Origin: Bryopsis sp. KO-2023
Lineage: Eukaryota > Chlorophyta > Ulvophyceae > Bryopsidales > Bryopsidaceae
Length of the DNA stretch: 64,000 nucleotides
Assembly: GCA_030272585.1 (NCBI GenBank)
Contig: BSYQ01000010.1
Span: forward strand, 3,782,001 to 3,846,000
Direction: 5' to 3'
Part shown: positions 8,671 to 18,464 of the stretch, piece by piece
Numbering within the stretch: the stretch's first letter is position 1
How the letters are laid out: each line of letters starts with the position of its first letter
Notes under the pieces: generated by a model
The model's input: the letters and a program-made list of their open reading frames with translations, nothing else
Told to the model about the DNA's origin: nothing
Database searches by the model: none
Program-made: the position numbers and the translations under genes

Positions 8671-10755
8671 TTAAACGCACCGAATGCGTTTACTGTCCTG
8701 ATGAGCTAATTGAATTTGAAATCGAAAATCACCCACCGACAATCCAACCACAGCAGTGCGACTGCCAACGTGAACTGCCCTGCTCGAAGCATTGAAAACC
8801 GTTACCTTAAGAGGTTTTCCCGCTTCCCATAGCGACGATGATGTGAGGAGGCCGATAGGCATGCGTCCAGAGTCGAAAACAGGGATACTGCGGTCTGCGC
8901 GAAACGGCAGTATGAAAGTGCGAGAGGCTTTAGATGCGATCACGAAAGAACGACCCACTGGAATAAAAACATTCTCGCCTCGCTGCACTGGTTCCACCAC
9001 TCCTCTTTCTGTAGCCTGGATCGTAACTGTCGTGGGTGCAACCTCCTTCGCCTCAACGCCTTTGGTACATGTGTTTTCGCCTCGAACAGCCAAACACTGC
9101 ACTGCCGTTTGTCGACTCATCTCGATTAAACCTTTCGCTGGATTAATCCTGCACTCAAATCGCTTCAATAAGTCGTTGCCCACTAGCAGATCATGCGAAA
9201 CCTCATCACAAACCATGAACTCATGCAACATGGTTTTCTTTCCCAGGGTCACGTGCATCTCCGCAACTCCTTTCGCCTGCAACGTGGTTTGGTTAAAACA
9301 GCGTATAGCTGAGCGCGCCATGTCAACTTTCAACTCAGACCCAGCTCGCTTCAAGGTGCGGGAGGAGATAATCGATATAGATGCACCAGTGTCGACGAGT
9401 CCATTCATCGTAACGCGATCATTCAAAACCACTGGGCAGTATAACAGCGAGCTTGCGAAATTGATGCCTGCCTTGTCCATTTCGTCAGCGATGGCGACAT
9501 TCACTATTTCACCTTCCTCTGCCATAGGATCTTCTTCAGCGAAAATATCGTCCTCAAAATACTCGTCAACTTTGTCATCCTTCGTGGCGTCGTCAGTATC
9601 CACATGAAATATCCCAGGCTGTTTGTCACCACGACCTCCTTTTGAACGCTGACGAGTGAATGGGCGTGCCTTTTCCCCTCCTTCTTCAGTACCTTGGCTT
9701 TTCACGAGATAGGTCAAAAACGAACGAAAGCGTTTATCTCGTTTCGCGAAATCAGCAACATAGTGTTTGAGCGTGGAAATAGGCACGCGTCTCAGCGTAT
9801 CCACATGCGACGAAGTTCCTTCCAAAGCCGAAACACTTCCCTTACTCAACTCCAGAGCGTCGATCTCCATAGCATCCTCGACTCCTTTATCACTCAAATT
9901 TCCAGCGAGTAACCAATCCGTTCTTCTGCGAACAACCTGGATGACTTGGTCGAGACTCGTCTGCAGGATATCATATCCTGCTAATGTATTTCGAACATCC
10001 GTGGGCAGTTTGTTTAGTAACAACTGCAGCTTTCTCGATGGAGCCACATGGGGATATTCGTCACAGACAGTCTTGAACCTGCTCGTGAACGCCAACAAGG
10101 ACTCCCCTTTTTCTTTTTTTAGCGACAAGATCCTTTGTTCTGGACTGAGAATACTCTCCGTTGGAAGGAGATTGTTTAGATTCGCCTTGATAGAATCCCA
10201 GCACGCAGTCTCTATGCGTTCCTCGTCAGTCAGTCGAATCCTTCGCTCTGGATTGTCTGGGTCCTGAATAAACCACTCTGTAGCCTTCAGCGCATTAGTG
10301 ATCATTTTGTAGATTGCGCGTCCTTCATGTGTGGTCGGCGCAACGTGCTTAAGAATGACACGTGCTCTCTCCGTGGTCTCTTCCTCTGTGACCTCGGCAT
10401 AAGGGACGAGCCAGTCTGCCGTCTCCCTTGTCCATTTCGTCACTCTCTGTATCTTTTCAACGTCAGCCATGTCGTGCCTGCGGTCCTTCCTAGGACGCGA
10501 TATGTCCGGAAAAAAAAGGTGTTCGTCAGTTTCAAACCAAGGCGTGTTACGCCACTTAGCTTGCTTGCCGAGGTCTGTCACACTCGACGTGTCTGAAGTA
10601 GCACGTCCTTGTGCCAAGTCGTGAGAGTGCGTATCTGCGTCCTCGCTGGTTCGCTGTCCTTTTGCGGTTGCAAACGAACTATCGCTGAAGGATAGTTCGA
10701 GGTCGAGCTTTTCGAGTTCAACGCCTAAGCGAGCCAGCGTGCGAACTTTAAACAA
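8671..10755 (-). CDS. Element B gag-protease
   Basis: A 694-residue frame. A gag/capsid-like segment lies at about residues 150-290 (ACWDSIKANLNNLL ... LLAFTSRFKTVCDEYPHV ... LQLLLNKLP). A retropepsin with GLVDTGASISIIS lies near residue 460, followed by a C-terminal extension. No CCHC knuckle is evident, which sets it apart from elements A and C. The next frame (reverse transcriptase) starts 34 bases downstream, so pol is probably made by frameshift or reinitiation as known in the family. Confidence 0.85.
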   Translation of the reverse strand: MFKVRTLARLGVELEKLDLELSFSDSSFATAKGQRTSEDADTHSHDLAQGRATSDTSSVTDLGKQAKWRNTPWFETDEHLFFPDISRPRKDRRHDMADVEKIQRVTKWTRETADWLVPYAEVTEEETTERARVILKHVAPTTHEGRAIYKMITNALKATEWFIQDPDNPERRIRLTDEERIETACWDSIKANLNNLLPTESILSPEQRILSLKKEKGESLLAFTSRFKTVCDEYPHVAPSRKLQLLLNKLPTDVRNTLAGYDILQTSLDQVIQVVRRRTDWLLAGNLSDKGVEDAMEIDALELSKGSVSALEGTSSHVDTLRRVPISTLKHYVADFAKRDKRFRSFLTYLVKSQGTEEGGEKARPFTRQRSKGGRGDKQPGIFHVDTDDATKDDKVDEYFEDDIFAEEDPMAEEGEIVNVAIADEMDKAGINFASSLLYCPVVLNDRVTMNGLVDTGASISIISSRTLKRAGSELKVDMARSAIRCFNQTTLQAKGVAEMHVTLGKKTMLHEFMVCDEVSHDLLVGNDLLKRFECRINPAKGLIEMSRQTAVQCLAVRGENTCTKGVEAKEVAPTTVTIQATERGVVEPVQRGENVFIPVGRSFVIASKASRTFILPFRADRSIPVFDSGRMPIGLLTSSSLWEAGKPLKVTVFNASSRAVHVGSRTAVVGLSVGDFRFQIQLAHQDSKRIRCV

Positions 10756-10773
10756 CTGAATAGACCGATTACA

Positions 10774-10785
10774 GCTCCGAAACCA
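10774..10785 (-). promoter_or_regulatory. Element B primer-binding site
   Basis: The minus strand reads TGGTTTCGGAGC, directly adjoining the LTR that begins tgtaataaaac at 10786. It is identical to the sites of elements A and C. Confidence 0.8.
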
Positions 10786-11005
10786 TGTAATAAAACTCGA
10801 GCGCAGACCTAACTCAACGCGAACAAACGTTCGCTGTCTCTTGTTTACAAGTTTCCCTGTCGAACTTTATACCTTCCCACGACTAATCGAAACTGTCCAC
10901 AAGATTCCCTCACTATCGCACTACCCCACGTTACACAGCACCACTTCCTTTCGTCCACTACTGCCTCATTTCAGTCATCTACCACTTTGGCGCTCACACC
11001 CCACA
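10786..11005 (-). repeat. Element B 5' LTR, first part
   Basis: The LTR begins tgtaataaaactcgagcg next to the primer-binding site. It is split by element C at 11005/11006; the target duplication ccaca (11001-11005, 18064-18068) marks the break. Its partner LTR is outside the window, so its true length cannot be checked. Confidence 0.7.
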
Positions 11006-11132
11006 TGAAATGTTGTTCGAGAGAAAATAAACAATGTCTTACAATCCAATGTTCCGTTCCTTTATAGCACCCAGTCAATCGACTCTAACCGTTCAACCAC
11101 ATTAACGACCTCAATCAAAATCAATCATAACA
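11006..11132 (-). repeat. Element C 3' LTR
   Basis: A 127-bp repeat from tgaaatgttg to aatcataaca, identical to 17937-18063. On the minus strand it carries a TATA-like ctataaagg, a candidate promoter. Confidence 0.94.
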
Positions 11133-11145
11133 ACTTCTCCCCCCC
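11133..11145 (-). promoter_or_regulatory. Element C polypurine tract
   Basis: The minus strand reads tggggggagaagt immediately before the 3' LTR, the expected position for the plus-strand primer. Confidence 0.7.
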
Positions 11146-11310
11146 ATGACTACCTTGAGCACCTGCGAAATCTTTCGAAAATCAAGACCTGATGATACCA
11201 ATCCAAAATAACGATCGACTGCACTTCACGACTGCCCATACAATCATGCAACTCGGATTCGAACCCTGGACGTCTCTGACTCCATCATCAATCCATCACT
11301 CTCGATTCCC

Positions 11311-14300
11311 TCACTTCCGCTGTCTGTTTGATTTACGGCGCTTTTGCGTAGTCTGACGGCCGAGATACGCTGTCAGAATTTCATTGCAGTTCGTCAAATG
11401 TTCCAGTGGCTCCCACGTGGCTTCGTGGAGAGGGTAGTCTTTCCAGGCTATGAGGAAGCGTTTTTGCTTTCCTTGCTTTCCGTTGTCTCTGATAATCGCC
11501 TCGACTTCGAATTCCTCAGCTCCTGTTTCGTCGTTTAACACCGGTGGCGGCGGGATCACTTCTCGATCGAAATCTGCATGTCGATGAAATTTTTTCAACT
11601 TCGATACATGAAAAACGTCATGTATTCGCCACGACCCCGGAAGCTCCACGCGATACGCGACGTCGGAGATTTTCGCCTTGACACGCAGAGGCCCCACGTA
11701 CTTTCTTCGAATCTTCGCCGGGATGTTCGAGTATACTGTGTTAGGTAAATGCGAGATCCGAAGGCATACTTCGTCGCCCTCCGAAAAAATCAGCTCCCTG
11801 CGGTGTTTGTCTGCTTGATCTTTGGTTCGTGCTTGACTGAGCTTGTAGTGGTGTTGTGCGCGCTCCATAATTTCCTGCATCCGAGTGAGATCCTCTTCGA
11901 CGCTGTGTAAAGACGTCGTCGGCTTGACGTCCGGCAGTGAGATGGGATGCTGGCCATGGAGGAGGTAGAATGGACTGTATCCAGTGCTCGCATTCCTCAG
12001 ATTGTTGAAGGCGAACTCCAGAACATCGATATGATCCGCCCAGTTCTCCGGATGCTCCTCGACATATGGACGCATCAGATTTTCGACGGTTTTGATTGTG
12101 ATCTCGCTTTGGCCGTCACTTTGCGGATGGTAGGCGCTGGTGAGCTTGATGTCCGAACCAACCAGTTTGAATAGCTCTCGCCAAAATTGGCTGACGAATC
12201 TTGGATCCCTATCCGAAATCAGGATGGACGGAAGCCCAAAATGTCGAAACACATTTCGGAAAAATAAATCTGCATGCTGCCGAGCATCCATTGTTTTGGT
12301 ACATGGGCAGAGTTTGGCGTATTTCGTCATTCGATCGACGAAGACTTGAATGGCTGTGAATCCATTCGACTCCGGGAGGTCTGTCATCAAATCGGTCGTC
12401 ACTTGATCCCATTTTCGAGAGGGTATTGGTAATGGCATCAATAATCCAGCTTGTTTTTCGTTTGATCCTTTCATCATTTGGCATTTTGGACATGATTTGA
12501 TGTATGCTTTGATCACTTGATTGCATCCTTTCCAGGTATACTTCCTTTTGATGAGTTCTGTAGTCCTTGCAATCCCTGGATGTCCAGCCATTTTTGCATC
12601 ATGATGAGTTTGCAAAATATGTTGTCTTTTGCTGACTGGGACCACCAATCTTTCCTGTCCATCAACATCCTTGTTGATCAGCAATCCTTGAGCATCCAGG
12701 TGATGGTGAGTGACTTTCTGTCCTTTTTCCAACTGGATCATGATTTTGTTTGTTCCCACATCAGCTTTCAATGCATCTTTCCATTCCTGTACTTCTGTAT
12801 CACTCCATTGAACCTCAGTAATTGCCATCACTTGTTTTTCATGAACATCCTCTTCCTCTGCTGAACTTCTTGATAAGGCATCAGCAACTACATTTGATTT
12901 TCCAGGTAGATATGTCAATACTGGGTTGATTGACTGGAAAAATCCCATTCGCATCCATCTGGCTTGTGTTCTTGATAATGTCTTTTGCTTCATGAAATGA
13001 ATGGCTGGCTTGTGATCTGTGTATACTGTGACAGGTGGCTCTGATCCTTCGAGATAGTGCCTCCAGTACCTCAATGCATAGGAGATTCCATACATTTCCT
13101 TGTCATAGGCTCCATAGTTCTGCTCTGAAGAGGTGAGTTTCTTACTCAGAAATGCAATGGGCTTTAATCCAGATCCACTTTCCTGCATTAGTACAGCTCC
13201 CACAGCCACATTTGATGCATCAGACACCATCACATAAGGTTTGGATGTGTCAGGTAGAATCAACACTGGTGCCTTGGTTAGTGCTGCTTTCAATGTGTCA
13301 AATGATTGTTGTTGTGCTTCTCCCCAGATCCATGGAACTTCCTTCTTGACCAGATCATTCATTGGGCTGGCCAGATGTGCAAAGTTCTGGATGAACCTCC
13401 TGTAGTAGCTGATCATCCCCAGGAAGGATCTGACTTGCTTGACTGAGGTAGGTGCTGGATATTCTTCAATTGCTTTGACCTTGTAATTCAGTGGAGAAAT
13501 CCCCTGGGTAGACACCTTAAATCCAACAAACTCCAGCTCCTGGACTCCAAATTCACACTTGCTTGGTTTTGAATATAATCTGTCCCTTCTGAGCCTTTCC
13601 AGCACTTGTTTCACATGCTTGATGTGGTCCTGCATGTTTTTGGAGTAGATGATGATGTCATCCAGGTAGCAAATTGCACACTTATCACTCAGCCCTGACA
13701 AGGATGCATTCATAGTTCTCATAAAAAATGCAGGAGCATTTGTCAACCCCATTGGGATGACTGTCCATGCATAGGCCCCATATCTTGTATTGAATGTTGT
13801 CAGATGCTTGTGCTCAGGTTTGATTGGGACCTGCCAATATCCATGCCTCAAGTCTATTTTGCTGAAGACTTTTGCTCCAGCCAGTCTGTCCATGAGTTCA
13901 TCAGGTAGGGGCAGTGGGTACTTGTCTTTGATTGTGACTGAGTTTAGCCATCTGTAATCTACACAGAATCTCAATCCCCCATCCTTCTTTGGAGCAAATA
14001 GCACTGGTGCCCCCCATGGTGATATTGCTGGCTCAATGAACTTGTGTTCCAACAGGTACCCAATCTGTCTCTGGATCTCCTCCAATTCTGCTGGACTCAA
14101 CCTGTAGATGGGTTTGTTGATGGGCTTAGCATCCTTTTCCAGGTTGATTTCAAACTCCACATCATGCCTGACTGGAGGAATCCCTGATGGTAAGTCTTCT
14201 GGAAATACATCACTGTAATCCAGGATTACTTCCTGCAATTCTGCTGGCATCTCTGCTGTGATCAACTTTTTCAATGGATTTGTTTGATCAGGCTCCTTAT

Positions 14301-17300
14301 TTCCATACATCTGCTTCCCTGATCCTTGCTTTTCTTGTTCATTTACCAACACCATCACTGCATCAGCTCCCTTTCTGATGGCCTTATTCATTGTGGTGAG
14401 TGAACACAACTGCATGTTGGCTGATTGGAGTAGATGTCTGTCCCCATGTCTGATTGCATTGTGCTTTAGCTTCAGGGGTAGATTATACCATTTTCCTTTC
14501 CTCTGTATCTTCACTGATGCAGATGCAAAATCAATGGTGGGATTTTCCTTAGCCAGGAATGGTGTGCCCAACAGGATGTCATATCCCAATTGAGGTAGGA
14601 TGTGCAGATCCTCTTGAAATTGGATTTTCCCACATCTGAATTTCACTCCTTCCACTATTCCAGCTGTATCCCTTTTTGTTCCATCTGCCATTTGCAACTG
14701 CTGTGTTTTGGATGTGATTGAGAACTTCAATCTGGTTGCACATTCCTGGGATATGTAGTTTCCTGTACTGCCTGAATCCAGACATGCATAGGCCCCTGTG
14801 CCTTGCACTCTGATCTCCAACAGATATCCCCTTGATGTGTCTGTGTCTGTAATCGGACACAATGAAATTGGTGCTTCAGCTTCCCTTGATGTAGGGATTG
14901 TAGTGCTGCCAGCACTCTCTGTTCTTTGCAGAGATGTGGGTGTTGATTCATTAGCATTCCCAACATCCTGACTTGTAGTTTCTTCTTTTTCCTTTTGATT
15001 CATTGATTGATCCTCCAGACTTTCTGGACTGTGATCATCAGATTCCTCTGAATCTTTCTCTGTAGGCAATTCATTCATGTCTGACGACTGTGTCCCATGA
15101 CCAGTCTCCGGTGCACTCTTTGTTGTTGACGTTGCTCCTTTTAAGCTGACGTCTTTCACTTGTTCATTTGCATGTGTGACGTCTTTCCATCTCACACGCT
15201 TGATGTTCTGATTTGGAACATCCTGATTCGATACTGGCACAGTGTGATCGGTCTGCAGCCCTGCACCTACGCCATCTGTATCGTTTGTTCGATCCCTTGA
15301 TCGTTTCCACTTCACACCATACTTCGAATCGGTTACAGCCGCCTTAGCCGCCGGCAATTTGAAACACTCCCGAAATAAATGTCCTTTCTTTCCACAGAGA
15401 ATGCATATTGCATCTTGTTTGTTGAAACCACGTCCACGTCCCCTTCCGCCGCCAAATCCTCGTCCTCTGCCATAACCACCACGGCCGCCACCCCGGCCAT
15501 GATCTCTTCTTCCATTCGAGGAGTTCTGAACGGAATTGACGACATCAGGTGCATCTGACGTCTCCGTAGTAACTGAATTCAACTGGGACGATGTTTGATT
15601 CCGTCCTCGTCCACGATGACCTCCTGATCCACTGTTGTTTTGACGATTAGCCATAAAGAATATCCCATCCAGACGTTCCGCCATGATACATGCTGTCTGA
15701 AAATTCCCATTGGCCTGCGCCATTACCATCTTTCGAATGTCCTCTTTAAGGCCGAACACGAACGCCGAATACATTTCCGACGGTGCCATGTCCGGAATCC
15801 TGAAGATCGCTTGATGAAACCGTCGCAAATATTCCGTCACCGATGTCACTTGTCTGAGATTTCGCAATTCAATCCTGGCTTTCTCCCCTGGCGCGAGGGC
15901 TTCAAACTGTGCTTGTAATTCAGTCGCAAAAGCTCGCCAGTGAGTCCAAGGAACTCGCATCCCCTGCTGGATTCGAAGCTCCACGACATTCATCCACTTT
16001 GCGGCGGAGCCCCCCAGATGTGCAGGTAAAATCAAAACCCAATCCTCTTCTGGAATTCGCTGGGCTCTAAGCCACCTGGTGATCGCGACAATCCACTCGC
16101 TAGCCATCTCTTTGGAGTCCCCCGTAAATGCCTTTGGGGCATCGATTTTGAGTGAACGGAACGCGCTGTTAAGACGTCGCGCTTGACGATTATTGCCATC
16201 CTCTGCATCCCCTGCTCCGTCAGGATCGTCGGGGCCACCTGGTCCACCAGGCGGGCCACCACTGCCGCGATTACCCGAACTACCGCGTCCGTTGTCATCG
16301 TTAGGTCCATCATCATCTGGATCGCCGCCATTTCCACCTGGATGCCTCCGCGATCCCGGATTTCGTTGTCCAACACTGGCATATGATCCGAGAGCTGCAA
16401 ATGGATTAAATGGCCTTGACACGCCGGCCGCTTGTGGTATTCCGACCCCAGCACCCAACACTGCCTGTGGTGCTGGTTGCGATACAGTCAATGGGATCGT
16501 CATGGGAATCGGCATTTGAATTGGAGATGATGATGCTGCCAATCCGGATGTGGTCATGGCAGTATGTGATGTCCGACTTCCTTCTCGAATAGATGGTGGA
16601 TGTATACTGCTTGGTGATCCGCTGGATGTGGGTGGAATGAGAGGTGGTGGCATTGGGATTGATGGACTGGCCACAGTTGTTGTTCGAACTGTTTGTACAG
16701 GAAATGCTGTAATTGTTGTCGGGGGAGGAACGTATGATGCCTTGATCTGTTGTTTGATAAGCGCCATTATTCGATCCTCCGTCCACAACTCCTCGGAATG
16801 ATTGTCGTGGTCCTTTGGGTCTGGCGTGGCCTTATTGTCCCGTGCATCCTCCCAGACTGTATCAATTTTGGTCTGCATCCGATCTTGATTTCGCAGCACC
16901 TCCTTACGTAGCCGCTCATGAGATTTCTCTTGGGATTCGAGGATCGACGACTTTAGAATTATCTGTCGATCAATCATTCGTTGCTCCAACGTTGCAATTG
17001 ATGATTGCAGTTCGTCCCGTGCAGCCTGTCGATCTCGCCCCATCTGATGTACCAACTGCTTGTTTGCTGTTCGAAATTCAAACTGTAAGCTGTCCTTGTT
17101 AGCCTGAGCTGTCTCTTGAATGTCTTGGACATTTCCACTCAATATATGCATCCTCTCTTGTACTCCCTGAACATCTCCACTCAGTGTATGCATTCTCTCT
17201 TGCACTCCTTGGACATCCCCGCTCAACACAGTCATCCTTTCGCACACATCATTATGACGGTCATCGGAACTGGACACATGTTCCGTCATGAGAGTCACCA

Positions 17301-17826
17301 GCTTCTCAATTTCGCCTCGTATCCCATGCATCTCGTCTCCGACCCTTTCCTCCAGAGCGTGAACTTTTTCGCGAGCCACCCCTTCAGCATAATCCCGATC
17401 ATCGAGCCGATTCTGGTTAACAATCTCGAGTCGGTTGTCGAAGTCCTCCGCGACCCTGCCGAAATGACGACCAACATCCTCACGAAGTCCAGCCACGTTA
17501 GCGAAAGCTTGGTGAACTCCAGCCTCTACCTCTCCTTGTCGATTCTGCACGGCTTGGACATGATGTTCCACGTGGACTCGTCGCTGTTCAACATGTTCCA
17601 CCAGTGCCGCCACTTGCACGCGGTCATCCACATGCACCACGTTCTGTATGTGTTGCACGTTCTGCACGTTATTGACGACAAATTGTTGTGCAGGAGGAAC
17701 TTCATCTTCCTCGATACTCGAATACTCCGTATCCGGCGACGACGCTCGGTCGTATGGGACGATAGCTTGTCTTTGTTCGGGGTCCATAGCGTTTGTGTGA
17801 CGACTTTTTTGCGTGGGTCGTCTCAA
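11311..17826 (-). CDS. Element C gag-pol polyprotein with chromodomain
   Basis: A single frame of 2171 residues. The N-terminal 330 residues are predicted coiled coil, with three near-copies of a 14-residue unit (ERMHTLSGDVQGVQ). A Ser/Pro/Gly-rich linker follows, then gag (KAFTGDSKEMASEW, about 560-760), a Gly/Arg-rich stretch, a CCHC knuckle (CILCGKKGHLFREC), protease (ACLDSGSTGNYIS), reverse transcriptase (FCVDYRWLNS ... CYLDDIIIYS), RNase H, integrase (CPKCQMMKG finger; TDLMTDLP, SDRDPRFVS, HPQSDGQSE) and a chromodomain (FEVEAIIRDN ... LIAWKDYPL). Gag and pol are fused with no stop, so one translation product is expected. The long coiled coil ahead of gag is unusual. Confidence 0.95.
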   Translation of the reverse strand: MRRPTQKSRHTNAMDPEQRQAIVPYDRASSPDTEYSSIEEDEVPPAQQFVVNNVQNVQHIQNVVHVDDRVQVAALVEHVEQRRVHVEHHVQAVQNRQGEVEAGVHQAFANVAGLREDVGRHFGRVAEDFDNRLEIVNQNRLDDRDYAEGVAREKVHALEERVGDEMHGIRGEIEKLVTLMTEHVSSSDDRHNDVCERMTVLSGDVQGVQERMHTLSGDVQGVQERMHILSGNVQDIQETAQANKDSLQFEFRTANKQLVHQMGRDRQAARDELQSSIATLEQRMIDRQIILKSSILESQEKSHERLRKEVLRNQDRMQTKIDTVWEDARDNKATPDPKDHDNHSEELWTEDRIMALIKQQIKASYVPPPTTITAFPVQTVRTTTVASPSIPMPPPLIPPTSSGSPSSIHPPSIREGSRTSHTAMTTSGLAASSSPIQMPIPMTIPLTVSQPAPQAVLGAGVGIPQAAGVSRPFNPFAALGSYASVGQRNPGSRRHPGGNGGDPDDDGPNDDNGRGSSGNRGSGGPPGGPGGPDDPDGAGDAEDGNNRQARRLNSAFRSLKIDAPKAFTGDSKEMASEWIVAITRWLRAQRIPEEDWVLILPAHLGGSAAKWMNVVELRIQQGMRVPWTHWRAFATELQAQFEALAPGEKARIELRNLRQVTSVTEYLRRFHQAIFRIPDMAPSEMYSAFVFGLKEDIRKMVMAQANGNFQTACIMAERLDGIFFMANRQNNSGSGGHRGRGRNQTSSQLNSVTTETSDAPDVVNSVQNSSNGRRDHGRGGGRGGYGRGRGFGGGRGRGRGFNKQDAICILCGKKGHLFRECFKLPAAKAAVTDSKYGVKWKRSRDRTNDTDGVGAGLQTDHTVPVSNQDVPNQNIKRVRWKDVTHANEQVKDVSLKGATSTTKSAPETGHGTQSSDMNELPTEKDSEESDDHSPESLEDQSMNQKEKEETTSQDVGNANESTPTSLQRTESAGSTTIPTSREAEAPISLCPITDTDTSRGYLLEIRVQGTGAYACLDSGSTGNYISQECATRLKFSITSKTQQLQMADGTKRDTAGIVEGVKFRCGKIQFQEDLHILPQLGYDILLGTPFLAKENPTIDFASASVKIQRKGKWYNLPLKLKHNAIRHGDRHLLQSANMQLCSLTTMNKAIRKGADAVMVLVNEQEKQGSGKQMYGNKEPDQTNPLKKLITAEMPAELQEVILDYSDVFPEDLPSGIPPVRHDVEFEINLEKDAKPINKPIYRLSPAELEEIQRQIGYLLEHKFIEPAISPWGAPVLFAPKKDGGLRFCVDYRWLNSVTIKDKYPLPLPDELMDRLAGAKVFSKIDLRHGYWQVPIKPEHKHLTTFNTRYGAYAWTVIPMGLTNAPAFFMRTMNASLSGLSDKCAICYLDDIIIYSKNMQDHIKHVKQVLERLRRDRLYSKPSKCEFGVQELEFVGFKVSTQGISPLNYKVKAIEEYPAPTSVKQVRSFLGMISYYRRFIQNFAHLASPMNDLVKKEVPWIWGEAQQQSFDTLKAALTKAPVLILPDTSKPYVMVSDASNVAVGAVLMQESGSGLKPIAFLSKKLTSSEQNYGAYDKEMYGISYALRYWRHYLEGSEPPVTVYTDHKPAIHFMKQKTLSRTQARWMRMGFFQSINPVLTYLPGKSNVVADALSRSSAEEEDVHEKQVMAITEVQWSDTEVQEWKDALKADVGTNKIMIQLEKGQKVTHHHLDAQGLLINKDVDGQERLVVPVSKRQHILQTHHDAKMAGHPGIARTTELIKRKYTWKGCNQVIKAYIKSCPKCQMMKGSNEKQAGLLMPLPIPSRKWDQVTTDLMTDLPESNGFTAIQVFVDRMTKYAKLCPCTKTMDARQHADLFFRNVFRHFGLPSILISDRDPRFVSQFWRELFKLVGSDIKLTSAYHPQSDGQSEITIKTVENLMRPYVEEHPENWADHIDVLEFAFNNLRNASTGYSPFYLLHGQHPISLPDVKPTTSLHSVEEDLTRMQEIMERAQHHYKLSQARTKDQADKHRRELIFSEGDEVCLRISHLPNTVYSNIPAKIRRKYVGPLRVKAKISDVAYRVELPGSWRIHDVFHVSKLKKFHRHADFDREVIPPPPVLNDETGAEEFEVEAIIRDNGKQGKQKRFLIAWKDYPLHEATWEPLEHLTNCNEILTAYLGRQTTQKRRKSNRQRK

Positions 17827-17922
17827 GTCACTCTCTTTCTTGTGCGACTGTGATGAGCTGAGAGCGTGGGTAGTTTCTGCTGTGCTGGCTGGTCAGCTGT
17901 TTCCGTTTCGTTGTGCGTGAAG

Positions 17923-17934
17923 GCTCCGAAACCA
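17923..17934 (-). promoter_or_regulatory. Element C primer-binding site
   Basis: The minus strand reads TGGTTTCGGAGC two bases inside the 5' LTR; the same 12-mer serves elements A and B. Confidence 0.85.
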
Positions 17935-17936
17935 AT

Positions 17937-18063
17937 TGAAATGTTGTTCGAGAGAAAATAAACAATGTCTTACAATCCAATGTTCCGTTCCTTTATAGCA
18001 CCCAGTCAATCGACTCTAACCGTTCAACCACATTAACGACCTCAATCAAAATCAATCATAACA
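17937..18063 (-). repeat. Element C 5' LTR
   Basis: The second copy of the 127-bp LTR, followed by the ccaca target duplication at 18064-18068. Confidence 0.94.
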
Positions 18064-18068
18064 CCACA

Positions 18069-18143
18069 CCTCTCTCTGCTGATGGGCAGCTGAAATGATG
18101 ACCCAGGTTTTTCGAGGTGTTTTTCTTGCTTGAATATGTAACA
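18069..18143 (-). repeat. Element B 5' LTR, remainder (outer limit tentative)
   Basis: This is the continuation of element B's LTR after element C. A possible end is gtaaca at 18138-18143, which would give the CA terminus and a total LTR near 295 bases. Without the partner LTR this limit is a guess. Confidence 0.35.
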
Positions 18144-18464
18144 CCACAAACGAAATGGTGAATGGGTTAATGGATGTGGCACTGAGCGAACAAAAGAGAT
18201 CAAAGACGAATATTGTGAATGTAAATTTTTTCAGTTAAATGTTGAACATTCATAGCATTGCAAAAGGTGTGGTGGTCGCACGGCAGTCATACAGGCAGAA
18301 GACATTTGATGGCCTCGATGGCTCCGTTATGATTTTGTCAAGGAAAGTTTCCTTCGACGACACTTGTCTGGTACAAACGTCAGTTGAAAGTGCGGGGCCT
18401 CGCTCAGTCGGCACTTGAGGACATCAAAAAAGAAAAAGGTTCGGCGAGGGGGGGTTCACACCTA
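18144..18464. other. Spacer upstream of the F-box gene
   Basis: No gene seen. Probable promoter and 5' untranslated region of the F-box gene; the coding frame is open back to an alternative ATG at 18384. Confidence 0.4.

Larger units (their letters stand above)
11006..18063 (-). mobile_element. Element C: whole-looking Ty3/gypsy chromovirus in element B's LTR
   Basis: A 7058-bp element has two 127-bp LTRs that are identical by eye and a 5-bp target duplication ccaca (11001-11005 and 18064-18068). Inside lie a primer-binding site, a single long gag-pol frame and a polypurine tract. It looks whole, with no breaks seen. Identical LTRs and an open polyprotein mean a very recent insertion, later than element B and independent of element A. 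Confidence 0.95.
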
